Shown one piece after another: positions 1 to 7,631 of a DNA stretch of 64,000 nucleotides. The stretch comes from an uncultured Pseudomonadales bacterium (GTDB lineage: Bacteria > Pseudomonadota > Gammaproteobacteria > Pseudomonadales > Azotimanducaceae), in contig OY282447.1 of NCBI GenBank assembly GCA_958296165.1, positions 1,426,001-1,490,000 of the forward strand. Reading direction: 5' to 3'. The notes under the pieces were generated by a model. The model made no database searches, was not told the origin of the DNA, and saw only the letters and a list, made by a program, of their open reading frames with translations. The translations under genes were made by a program, and so were the position numbers. The stretch's first letter is position 1; every line of letters begins with the position of its first letter.

Positions 1-641
1 ACGACCACTTGGCGCAGCGGCCGGCGCTGCATCGTTCCGTTGCCAAAGCCGGCGCGAGCGGCGAGAGCCTCGTTGCCGGCGCCCGCCGCGAACAAGAAAA
101 CGCTTGCATCGATGTCCTCGTCGCCCGGCTGCACACGTCGGCGTACCACTCGCGTCGCCAGGGGATTCGCCAGACGTCGAATCAACGCCGGCACGTCGAT
201 GACGAAGTCATCCAGAGCCATCAACAGGCCGCGCCCGAACGGCGGCACCTGTTCAGCGGCCAGGCGCCGGCTTCGCGCGGCCAGCAAGCGGCTCGCCAAC
301 GCAGTCCGCGCCTTGCCGCCGGTCGTCGCGCTGAACAAGTGAACGTGCTCCGCGTGTACCGGCACGCCGCGCAGGTCGATTTCGCCGCGACCGGCCAGGC
401 ACGCACGCCAACGGTCCGGCATCGCCTCTAGCGCGCTCGACCTCCAGCTGGCGTCGCCGAGCGCGTATTTCACGCCGCTGTGGATGATCCCCTGCGACGC
501 GATAGTCTGCCTGCCGCCCACCGGGCCTGGATCGCACACAGCCACGGAAAGACCGCGCTCGACCAACAGGTTCGCCAGCCACAGGCCGGCGACGCCAGCG
601 CCAGCGACCGCGACGTCGACTCGCAGCGGTTTGCAATCCAA
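1..641 (-). CDS. FAD-dependent oxidoreductase (DAO-like fold), partial
   Basis: The reverse strand is open from a TTG codon at 641 to the window edge, so the C-terminus is missing. A GGGAGA ribosome site lies 6 bases before this TTG. Near the N-terminus a Rossmann dinucleotide motif VAGAGVAGL is followed by a basic/acidic turn and GGRQTIASQGIIHSG, the pattern of D-amino-acid-oxidase-like flavoproteins that bind FAD. About 213 residues are visible. The substrate cannot be told from this part. It is divergent from waaA, separated by about 130 bases. The family call is firm from the GxGxxG motif; the specific reaction is unknown. Confidence 0.75.
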   Translation of the reverse strand, partial: MDCKPLRVDVAVAGAGVAGLWLANLLVERGLSVAVCDPGPVGGRQTIASQGIIHSGVKYALGDASWRSSALEAMPDRWRACLAGRGEIDLRGVPVHAEHVHLFSATTGGKARTALASRLLAARSRRLAAEQVPPFGRGLLMALDDFVIDVPALIRRLANPLATRVVRRRVQPGDEDIDASVFLFAAGAGNEALAARAGFGNGTMQRRPLRQVV

Positions 642-774
642 AACGCATCTCCCGTCTGGCAGCCGCAAGCATAGTCGGTCTCGCGCTCACAGACCGCCGC
701 CAGCCGATGCGCGCCGTGGCTCGCCGCCGCCATCGCAGTAAACTTGCCGCTAGCCCTTCCGACCTTGCCCGACT

Positions 775-2028
775 GTGAAAATCCTCTATGGCCTGCTGCT
801 GCATCTCGCCCTGCCGTGGGTGTGGGCACGGCTGCATTGGAAGGCCCGCCTGGCGCCCGGCTACGCCGAACGCATCGGCGAACGGTTCGGCAACGTGCGC
901 GCCATGCCGGAAGGCGTGGTGTGGTTTCACACCGTATCGGCTGGCGAGACCAACGCCGCCGCACCCACCATACGAGCCGCCAAAGAGTGCATGCCCAACC
1001 AGACGTTCCTCGTTACCACCATGACGCCCACCGGCAGCGCTCGCGTACACGCCTTGTTGGGCGACATCGTTGAACACTGCTACGCACCCTACGACTACCC
1101 GTGGGCGGTGGCGCGATTCCTGCGCCGCGTGCGGCCTACCGCGCTCGTCCTCATGGAGACGGAGCTCTGGCCCAACTTGATCGAGCACACCGCAGCCAGC
1201 GGCGCCGACGTGTACTTGGTCAACGCTCGCCTGTCGGAGCGCTCCTATCGCCGCTATCGGCGCGCGCGCTCGGTCATCGAGCCGATGCTCGAGCGCGTAC
1301 GCCACATCGTCTGCCAATACGAAGACACAGCGACGCGGTTTCGCAATTTGGGCGCCCAGACGGTGACCACCGCCGGCAGCGTCAAGTTCGACGGACAGCT
1401 GCCGCCGGATCGTTTCGGCGTCTACGATCCCGGTTTCGGCGACGCGCCGGTATGGATTGCCGGCAGCACGCACGCCGGCGAAGAAGAGATCGTCTTGGAC
1501 GCGCACCTGCGCCTGCTGGCGCGGTATCCGCAAATGCGCTTGATCTTGGTGCCGAGACACCCGGAACGCGCTCCGGCAGCGCAGCGCCTAGTTGCGCGAT
1601 ACGGCCTGTCCGTGGCGCGGCTGTCGGCGCGAGAGACAGGCAAACAGGTGCTGATCGGCGACGTCATGGGCACGCTTGCGCACCTCTACGCGTATGCCCA
1701 CGTCGCTTTCGTTGGCGGCACTTTGGACGATACCGGCGGCCACAATCCAATCGAAGCCGCCCTGCACGGATTGCCGATCCTAGTGGGGCCAGCGAACTTC
1801 AAGATCGAAGAAATCTGCGCTCGATTCCGTGCCGCCGGCTGCCTCCATCCGGTTGCCCACGCAGCCGACATCGAGCGCGTGGTAGGCGAACTGATTGCCG
1901 ATGAAGACCGCCGCCGCGCACAAGGCCAGCTCGCGCTCGCGGTCGTGGAAGACAATCGCGGCGCCGAGCGGACGCTGTTGGCGCTCCTGTGCGCATGGCT
2001 CGATTGCCAGCAACGTCCAACTCAATAG
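775..2028 (+). CDS. waaA: 3-deoxy-D-manno-octulosonic acid (Kdo) transferase
   Basis: Inner-membrane glycosyltransferase that adds Kdo from CMP-Kdo to the lipid A precursor, an essential step in Gram-negative lipopolysaccharide synthesis. The 417-residue length is usual for the family. The N-terminal hydrophobic anchor (LLLHLALPWVWARL) is followed by the conserved VWFHTVSAGE segment, METELWPNL, the NARLSERSYRRY stretch and the C-terminal nucleotide-binding region FVGGTLDDTGGHNPIEAA. The ATG at 775 gives an N-terminus of normal length. It stands alone, convergent with the AAA ATPase gene downstream. It is the best single marker that the host has an LPS outer membrane. Confidence 0.93.
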   Translation: MKILYGLLLHLALPWVWARLHWKARLAPGYAERIGERFGNVRAMPEGVVWFHTVSAGETNAAAPTIRAAKECMPNQTFLVTTMTPTGSARVHALLGDIVEHCYAPYDYPWAVARFLRRVRPTALVLMETELWPNLIEHTAASGADVYLVNARLSERSYRRYRRARSVIEPMLERVRHIVCQYEDTATRFRNLGAQTVTTAGSVKFDGQLPPDRFGVYDPGFGDAPVWIAGSTHAGEEEIVLDAHLRLLARYPQMRLILVPRHPERAPAAQRLVARYGLSVARLSARETGKQVLIGDVMGTLAHLYAYAHVAFVGGTLDDTGGHNPIEAALHGLPILVGPANFKIEEICARFRAAGCLHPVAHAADIERVVGELIADEDRRRAQGQLALAVVEDNRGAERTLLALLCAWLDCQQRPTQ

Positions 2029-2080
2029 CGAGCGGCCTGCGCCGTCCACATTGAACGCGCAGAAGCACGCCCCGACATCC

Positions 2081-3298
2081 TCAAATCACCCGCCACCACG
2101 GCGCTGCCAGCACGTCCGGCGCCAGCCACTCTAGGGCGTCGCCAGTGTGCAGCAGCAGTCCCGCTCGCGCTTGGCCTTCGTACTCCCTGCGGAACGAACG
2201 CAAGCGGCCGGTATCGCGTAGGCGCGGACGGCTCGTGGCTTTGATCTCGATCGGCAGCAGGAAGTCGCCGGCTTCGATCACGAAGTCCACTTCCTCGCCG
2301 GCGGCAGTGCGCCAGTACAGCACCTCGGCACGGCGTGGCCGAGCATCGCGCCAAGCCAGCAGATCGCCCAGCACGACATTCTCCAGATGGGCGCCTGCAG
2401 GCTCGTCGACGCCGGCGATGTGCAGCGCCAAGCCAGTGTCGCCCCAATACAGCTTCGGCGCCTTCAACAAGCGCTTGGTGCGGTTGACCGAATACGCCGG
2501 CAAGCGCACCAGCATGTAAGACGTCTCCAGCAGGTTCAGATACCGATGCACGGTGGCCTGCGGCAGCGCCACGTCGCGCCCCAACGCGGTCTGATTCACC
2601 GGCTGGCCAAGGCGCAGGCAGGTGGTGCGCATCAGCCGGCGGAAGTCCGGCAGAGCGGTGATGGCGGAGATGTCCAGCAGATCCCGCTCCAGATAGGTGC
2701 GCAGATAGCCCTCGAACCAGATGGCGCGTTCGGTGGCATGTTGCATATGCACCGCAGGCACCGGAAAGCCGCCGCGCCGCGCCAACTCTCGCCAGTCTTC
2801 GGCGGCAACTTCCCGCGCGCCCACGATCGCTGGCCAGTCCGCATCGGCGTTGTCCAGCAGTTCATCCCATATGCCACATTGGCCTAGGCCAAGCTGTTCG
2901 CGCCGCGTCATGGGCCATAGGTTCAGATAGCTGGCGCGACCGGCCAGCGATTCCGACACCTGCTTCATCAGCAGCAGATTGGCAGAGCCGGCAAGCAGGA
3001 ATCGACCGGCTTGCCGATTGCTGTCGATTGCCATCTTCACCTCGCGCAGCAAGTCCGGCGCCCGCTGCACTTCATCCAACGTCACCGGCTCACCGGCGCC
3101 GAGCAGCGCCTCCGGCTGCCGCCGCGCAGCATCCAGAGCGTCGAAATCGTCCAGCGAAACGAAGCGATGCGCTGGCGCGGCAGCTTCGGCCAGCGTGCTC
3201 TTGCCGGTTTGCCGAGCGCCCGTTACGACGACCGCGGGCATCGTCCGCAGATGCGCCGCCAGTTGTTCGGCCGCGAGCCTTGGCAGTATTTCATTCAT
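2081..3298 (-). CDS. AAA-family ATPase with C-terminal DUF4143 domain (copy 1)
   Basis: About 405 residues. The N-terminal P-loop TGARQTGKST, Walker B-like VTLDEVQRAPDLL and sensor-like LLAGSANLLL identify an AAA_14 ATPase. The C-terminal half has the DUF4143 pattern: a short winged-helix-like stretch (QATVHRYLNLLETSYMLVRL), then KAPKLYWGDTGLALHI and a restriction-endonuclease-like segment (EVDFVIEAG ... PIEIKA). The family is widespread and mobile, and its role is unproven. An in-frame ATG at 3316 also exists but sits inside a perfect 15-base palindrome, so I prefer the ATG at 3298. A second, diverged member lies directly upstream on the same strand. Confidence 0.88.
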   Translation of the reverse strand: MNEILPRLAAEQLAAHLRTMPAVVVTGARQTGKSTLAEAAAPAHRFVSLDDFDALDAARRQPEALLGAGEPVTLDEVQRAPDLLREVKMAIDSNRQAGRFLLAGSANLLLMKQVSESLAGRASYLNLWPMTRREQLGLGQCGIWDELLDNADADWPAIVGAREVAAEDWRELARRGGFPVPAVHMQHATERAIWFEGYLRTYLERDLLDISAITALPDFRRLMRTTCLRLGQPVNQTALGRDVALPQATVHRYLNLLETSYMLVRLPAYSVNRTKRLLKAPKLYWGDTGLALHIAGVDEPAGAHLENVVLGDLLAWRDARPRRAEVLYWRTAAGEEVDFVIEAGDFLLPIEIKATSRPRLRDTGRLRSFRREYEGQARAGLLLHTGDALEWLAPDVLAAPWWRVI

Positions 3299-3303
3299 GG
3301 CTT

Positions 3304-3318
3304 GGATGATAATCATCC
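3304..3318. promoter_or_regulatory. 15-bp palindrome over the start of the DUF4143 ATPase gene
   Basis: GGATGATAATCATCC is a perfect inverted repeat with one central base. It lies just upstream of the preferred start (3298) and overlaps the alternative one (3316). The position would suit an operator for autoregulation. The binding protein is unknown. Confidence 0.4.
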
Positions 3319-3355
3319 ACGGTCGGGAAGGAAACCATCCGCGCTGCCGGCGTCC

Positions 3356-4516
3356 TTAGCCGAAACCCAGCTCGCCTCGCCACAGTCGTGCCACGAAGTC
3401 CTTGGCCGGCAGAATGTCTATGCCGTCCTCGGTGCGTCTCGGGCGAGGTTCCAAGCACACCAGCACGCGATGCCCGACTTCAGCGTGGTCCTGCACGAAG
3501 CTGCGCAACCCCTTCAGATGGCGACTGGTAATTCGAGCGCTGGCCTTCGCCTCCACCGCCGCGCGCCCGTCGCCGAGCACGAAGTCCACCTCGGTGCCGC
3601 CGGCCAGTCTCCAGTAGGCGAGCTCCTCTTCCAGCTCGCGATAGGCGACACACGCGCTGAGTTCGTGGAACACCCAGTTCTCGAACGCCTTGCCGTACGT
3701 CTCGGAACCCGGCAGCAATGCGCCCCGGCGCGCCAGCCGGTTCACGATGCCTACATCGGCGAAGTAGAACTTTGGCGCCCGGAGAACACGGCGCTTGGCG
3801 CGTTTTCGGTAGGCCGGCAGCCATCGGCCGAGCAGCGTGTCTTCCAGAATCTCGAAGTACGCCCGCGAAGTGTGGCTGGAGACGGCGCAATCCGCGGCGA
3901 TGTTGGAGAAGTTGACCAGCTCGCCATCGCATAGCGCCGCGGCATTGAGAAAACCGGAGAACGCCGGCAGGTTGCGCACCAGCCCTTCGGCAGCGATCTC
4001 TTCCTTCAGATAGTTGGCGATGTAGGCGTCCAGACGGCGCGCCGGATTGCTCGCTTCGTACATCCGCGGCAGGCAGCCGTGGTTCAGCAGGCGGGTTAGG
4101 TCGAAGCTGTCGCCGAGCTCGGCCGCGGTCAGGCCGCGCAGTTCGAACCGCAGCGCCCGCCCGCCGAGCAGGTTCGCAGCGCCACGCCGTACCTTGCGTG
4201 CGCTGGACCCGCACAGGGCGAAGGTCGTGGCGTGGTTTTCGATCAACCAATGCGCTTCGTCGAGCAGGGCTGGCACCTTCTGTATTTCGTCGATCACCAC
4301 TTGCACACGGCGGCGCGGACCGGCCGATTCGATCTCTTCCCGCAGCCGCTCCGGATTCGCCGTGTAGCGGCGGAACTCGTCCGCCTTGAGAAGGTCGATC
4401 CAGTGCGCGTTCGGGTAGCTCTGCCGCAGTAGCGTCGTCTTGCCCGTCTGACGCGGCCCCCATAGGAAGAACGTATCTTCCCCCGGTGCCGGCAGTGGCA
4501 GCCCTCTCTTGAACAT
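3356..4516 (-). CDS. AAA-family ATPase with C-terminal DUF4143 domain (copy 2)
   Basis: 386 residues with the same architecture as the gene downstream but only distant identity. The P-loop WGPRQTGKTTLL is near residue 20, Walker B-like VVIDEIQKVP follows near residue 75, then FALCGSSARKVRR. The C-terminal nuclease-like segment reads TEVDFVLGDGRAAVEAKAS. Starting at the ATG at 4516 leaves about 10 bases to a strong inverted repeat upstream. The two ATPase genes are 40 bases apart on one strand, but each has its own palindromic upstream site, so they may be expressed separately. Function is not established for the family. Confidence 0.88.
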   Translation of the reverse strand: MFKRGLPLPAPGEDTFFLWGPRQTGKTTLLRQSYPNAHWIDLLKADEFRRYTANPERLREEIESAGPRRRVQVVIDEIQKVPALLDEAHWLIENHATTFALCGSSARKVRRGAANLLGGRALRFELRGLTAAELGDSFDLTRLLNHGCLPRMYEASNPARRLDAYIANYLKEEIAAEGLVRNLPAFSGFLNAAALCDGELVNFSNIAADCAVSSHTSRAYFEILEDTLLGRWLPAYRKRAKRRVLRAPKFYFADVGIVNRLARRGALLPGSETYGKAFENWVFHELSACVAYRELEEELAYWRLAGGTEVDFVLGDGRAAVEAKASARITSRHLKGLRSFVQDHAEVGHRVLVCLEPRPRRTEDGIDILPAKDFVARLWRGELGFG

Positions 4517-4526
4517 AAACCTCAGA

Positions 4527-4569
4527 TTAGCATGATGTTTTGAAGTTGAGTCTCAAAATATCATGCTAA
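4527..4569. promoter_or_regulatory. 17-bp inverted repeat upstream of the second DUF4143 ATPase
   Basis: The arms TTAGCATGATGTTTTGA (4527-4543) and TCAAAATATCATGCTAA (4553-4569) are complementary at 16 of 17 positions around a 9-base centre. The AT-rich dyad in GC-rich DNA ends 10 bases before the ATG at 4516, as expected of an operator/promoter. A terminator role is unlikely here because the nearest genes on both sides point away from the dyad. Confidence 0.5.
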
Positions 4570-4705
4570 ATAGCACGTCTGTGGGGTATGGCGCGGCGTC
4601 CGCTGGATATAGCGCCTCTCGTCCGCAGCGACGCACGCCTTCCGCTCGCGGTTGAGTGTGGTTGAATGAGCGTACCGTCGTTACGCCTTTAACAGGACGC
4701 AATCC

Positions 4706-6130
4706 GTGCCAGCAGCGCCACCCACACCCCAATCCACTCCCAACGTGTTGATCTTTTTCGCCGACGACCAGCGCTTCGATACCATCCGCGCCCTCGGCAA
4801 TCCCGCCATCCACACCCCGAACATCGACCGCCTAGTGCAGCGTGGCACGACGTTCACGCACGCCCACATCCCTTGCGGCACGCACGGCGCCATTTGCATG
4901 CCGAGCCGCGCCATGCTGCACACCGGCCGAACGCTGTTCCACCTGCACGATTCCGGCAGCAGCATTCCCGCCGAGCACACCATGCTCGGCGAAGCGCTGC
5001 GCCAGAACGGCTACCACACTTGGGGCGCAGGCAAATGGCACAACGGCCGGGAGTCGTTCAACCGCGGCTTCGAGGACGGCGACGAGATCTACTTCGGCGG
5101 CATGGCCGACCATTGGAACGTGCCGGCCTATCACTACGACCCAAGCGGCATGTACGACAAGCGCCTGCCGTACATCCCCGATCCGCCGTCGTTCGGCAAC
5201 AACGACGTCGCATGGCGCGACTGCGACCACATTCACGCCGGGCGACACTCCAGCGAAGTCCTCTCAGACGCGGTGATCGACTATCTGGGCAGGCAGGACG
5301 GCAGCAAGCCATTCTTCGCCTACGTGGCGCTGCTCGCCCCGCACGACCCACGCACCATGCCGCAGCAATTCTTGGAGATGTATCCCCGCGACGAGGTGGC
5401 ACTGCCCCCAAACTTCCTCGGCGGACACCCCTTCGACAACGGCGCCCTGCGCATCCGCGACGAGCTGCTTGCGCGCTTCCCGCGCACGCCGGAGGAAATC
5501 CGCCGCCACATCGCCGAGTACTACGCCATGATTACGCACTTGGACCACGAGTTCGGGCGTGTGCTGACGGCGTTGGACGCCAACGGGCTGGCCGACAACA
5601 CGCTGGTTGTCTTCGCCGGCGACAACGGCCTAGCGGTGGGTCAGCACGGCCTGATGGGCAAGCAGAACTGCTACGACCACAGCGTTCGCGTGCCGCTGAT
5701 CTTCGCCGGCCCCGGCGTGCCGCAAGGGCGCCGCAGCGCCGCCTTCGCGTACTTGCTCGACATCTTCCCCACCGTGTGCGAGCTCACCGGCACAGCGCTG
5801 CCCGGCAGCGTAGAGGGCAACGGCCTGGTGGCAGCCATGCGCGACGGCGCGGAGGCGGTACGCGATACGCTGTACTTCGCCTACGTCTCGTCACAGCGGG
5901 CGGTTAAGAATCGCACTCACAAGCTCATCGAATACGCGGCGCGCGACTGCGCCCGGCAGACGCAACTGTTCGATCTCGAAAACGACCCTTGGGAGACGCA
6001 GAATCTGGCCGCCAGGCCGGGTGTGGACGACATACTCGCCGAGTTGCGCCAAGAACTGCACCGCTACCGCGAGGAGTGGGAGAGCGGCCACACCGAACGC
6101 AGCGCTCGCTTTTGGGAGCGCTATGCCTGA
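4706..6130 (+). CDS. Sulfatase (alkaline-phosphatase superfamily, Cys-type)
   Basis: Hydrolyses a sulfate ester; the substrate is unknown. 474 residues. The FFADDQR metal-binding segment is near residue 20. The sulfatase signature CMPSRAMLHTGR has its cysteine at residue 64, which must be oxidised to formylglycine. The second metal site is VVFAGDNGLAVGQHGLMGKQ. No signal peptide is visible, so it is probably cytoplasmic. The GTG at 4706 has AGGA 9 bases upstream. The next gene, a formylglycine-generating enzyme, overlaps its 3' end by 8 bases, so enzyme and activator are co-made. Arylsulfatase, choline sulfatase or glycan sulfatase are all possible. Confidence 0.92.
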   Translation: MPAAPPTPQSTPNVLIFFADDQRFDTIRALGNPAIHTPNIDRLVQRGTTFTHAHIPCGTHGAICMPSRAMLHTGRTLFHLHDSGSSIPAEHTMLGEALRQNGYHTWGAGKWHNGRESFNRGFEDGDEIYFGGMADHWNVPAYHYDPSGMYDKRLPYIPDPPSFGNNDVAWRDCDHIHAGRHSSEVLSDAVIDYLGRQDGSKPFFAYVALLAPHDPRTMPQQFLEMYPRDEVALPPNFLGGHPFDNGALRIRDELLARFPRTPEEIRRHIAEYYAMITHLDHEFGRVLTALDANGLADNTLVVFAGDNGLAVGQHGLMGKQNCYDHSVRVPLIFAGPGVPQGRRSAAFAYLLDIFPTVCELTGTALPGSVEGNGLVAAMRDGAEAVRDTLYFAYVSSQRAVKNRTHKLIEYAARDCARQTQLFDLENDPWETQNLAARPGVDDILAELRQELHRYREEWESGHTERSARFWERYA

Positions 6131-6995
6131 ACGCACCGTTGGCGCGGGCATGGCGCTGTTGCCGGACGGCACGTTCCTGATGGGCTCCGAAGATGCAGAC
6201 GCTCGCCAGAAGGACGGCGAAGGGCCGCCGCGCGAAGTCACCGTGAGCGCGTTCGAGATCGACCGCACCGCCGTCACGAACGCTCAGTTCGAGGCATTCG
6301 TGGCAGCCACCGGCCACCGCACGGAGGCGGAGTCGTTCGGCTGGGCCTACGTCTTCAAGGGGCTGCTCCCCAAGCCTCGCCAGCGCCGCTTGGCTGCCAC
6401 TCAAGACGTGCCGGCGGCACCCTGGTGGCTGGCCGTGCAAGGCGCGTGCTGGCGCAAGCCGGAGGGGCCGGGTTCGAGCTTGAAGGGGCGTCGCCATCAT
6501 CCCGTAGTGCAGGTTTCCTGGAACGACGCGGTTGCCTTTTGCGACTGGGCCGGCAAGCGCCTGCCGACGGAAGCGGAGTGGGAGTACGCCGCTCGCGGCG
6601 GCTTGGTGGGCAAGCGCTTTCCTTGGGGCGATGAACTCATGCAAGGCGGGCAACATCGCTGCAACATCTGGCAAGGCCGCTTTCCAGACACGAACACCGA
6701 AGACGACGGCTATTTCGGCACCGCCCCGGCAACGTCCTACCGAGCCAACGGCTTCGGCCTCTACAACATGGTCGGCAACGTCTGGGAATGGTGCGCGGAC
6801 TGGTTCAGCCGAGACTGGCACCTAACGCACACGAGCGTCGACCCGGCTGGTCCCGCCAGCGGCGCTGGCAGGGTGCTGCGCGGTGGCTCCTATCTTTGCC
6901 ACGACAGCTATTGCAATCGCTATCGCGTCGCTGCCCGCTACTCGAATACGCCGGATACAGCCACCGGTAACGCCGGCTTTCGCTGCGCGAAGTAA
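6123..6995 (+). CDS. Formylglycine-generating enzyme (sulfatase-modifying factor)
   Basis: Oxidises the signature cysteine of sulfatases to formylglycine in an O2- and copper-dependent reaction. About 290 residues. Family features include MGSEDADARQKDGEGPPREVTV, LPTEAEWEYAARGG, NMVGNVWEWCADWFS and the C-terminal block RGGSYLCHDSYCNRYR, whose two cysteines (about residues 259 and 264) occupy the places of the catalytic pair of characterised FGEs. Many relatives in this superfamily lack that pair, so this is likely a true FGE. I chose the ATG at 6123, inside the end of the sulfatase gene, over the longer frame opening at 6021, because the family motif starts immediately after it. Confidence 0.92.
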   Translation: MPERTVGAGMALLPDGTFLMGSEDADARQKDGEGPPREVTVSAFEIDRTAVTNAQFEAFVAATGHRTEAESFGWAYVFKGLLPKPRQRRLAATQDVPAAPWWLAVQGACWRKPEGPGSSLKGRRHHPVVQVSWNDAVAFCDWAGKRLPTEAEWEYAARGGLVGKRFPWGDELMQGGQHRCNIWQGRFPDTNTEDDGYFGTAPATSYRANGFGLYNMVGNVWEWCADWFSRDWHLTHTSVDPAGPASGAGRVLRGGSYLCHDSYCNRYRVAARYSNTPDTATGNAGFRCAK

Positions 6996-7034
6996 CCACG
7001 AGACGCCAAGGCAGGACGTCTCGAGAGGGGCGGT

Positions 7035-7052
7035 GGCGCACCATGGTGCGCC
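7035..7052. terminator. 18-bp perfect palindrome between convergent genes
   Basis: GGCGCACCATGGTGCGCC is fully self-complementary and touches the stop codon of the restriction-endonuclease gene. The FGE gene ends 40 bases to the left. It could act as a bidirectional transcription stop, but no T-run follows on either side, so a protein-binding site is equally possible. Confidence 0.3.
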
Positions 7053-7631
7053 TCAATCGTTGAGAAAGGCGATCACCTTGGATTGCGCTTCTGCTACGTC
7101 TCTCCCAATGAGTTGCTCGGCCCAACTCCTGCCTGGATGAAGTGTGTCCCACCAACTGCGCTGGCTGTTGCGTCGACCCTTGCCGGGGTCGTGGTCGCCG
7201 AAGCCATCCAAGCAGATATTCCAGACCGGCCTGTAGTGTTCGATCAAAAATCGCTCTGCAAGCGTGATCCAAACCGGCACGACCGCCATGTGCTTGCATG
7301 CGAAGTCTGCGACACGGAGATTCTCCGTTGCCTCAATGGATCTGGCGTGTTCCCGCAGCCGGCGGCGGAGCGCCGGGCTGTCGACGTCGGCGCCAGAGCC
7401 CTTGCGTGACCCCGGCGGCACTGCTTTGCCCACGTAGATAGGCTCCCCTCCGCCGGCGATGGCCGCGTAGGCACCGAAATCGCCAGCGTAGAACAGCGCA
7501 TAGATGCCCGGCCCTTCGACGTCGGCACCCGCCCCGGCGGCAGCCAGTGGTTGTTGGTTGCGTTCCTGGAAGTGCAGAGCGAGACCTGCCATCAGGTTCT
7601 TGTAGGTCAGAGGGTCGTAGAGCGCCGTCAC
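7053..7631 (-). CDS. Eco29kI-like type II restriction endonuclease (GIY-YIG)
   Basis: 192 residues, close to the length of Eco29kI. The GIY-YIG core is visible as PGIYALFYAGDF ... EPIYVGKA, then LRRRLREHA (Arg and His of the active site), the metal-binding Glu in LAERFLIEHY and the Asn of RPVWN. Eco29kI cuts CCGCGG; recognition by this homologue is untested. The GTG start at 7631 overlaps the TGA of the methyltransferase gene (GTGA), so translation is coupled and the methylase is made first. An ATG far upstream at 7874 is out of context, being inside the methyltransferase in another frame. Confidence 0.85.
   Translation of the reverse strand: MTALYDPLTYKNLMAGLALHFQERNQQPLAAAGAGADVEGPGIYALFYAGDFGAYAAIAGGGEPIYVGKAVPPGSRKGSGADVDSPALRRRLREHARSIEATENLRVADFACKHMAVVPVWITLAERFLIEHYRPVWNICLDGFGDHDPGKGRRNSQRSWWDTLHPGRSWAEQLIGRDVAEAQSKVIAFLND

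Noticed and set aside
253-1560. 435-residue reverse open frame
   Set aside because: Antisense to waaA and out of frame with the FAD oxidoreductase, both supported by motifs.
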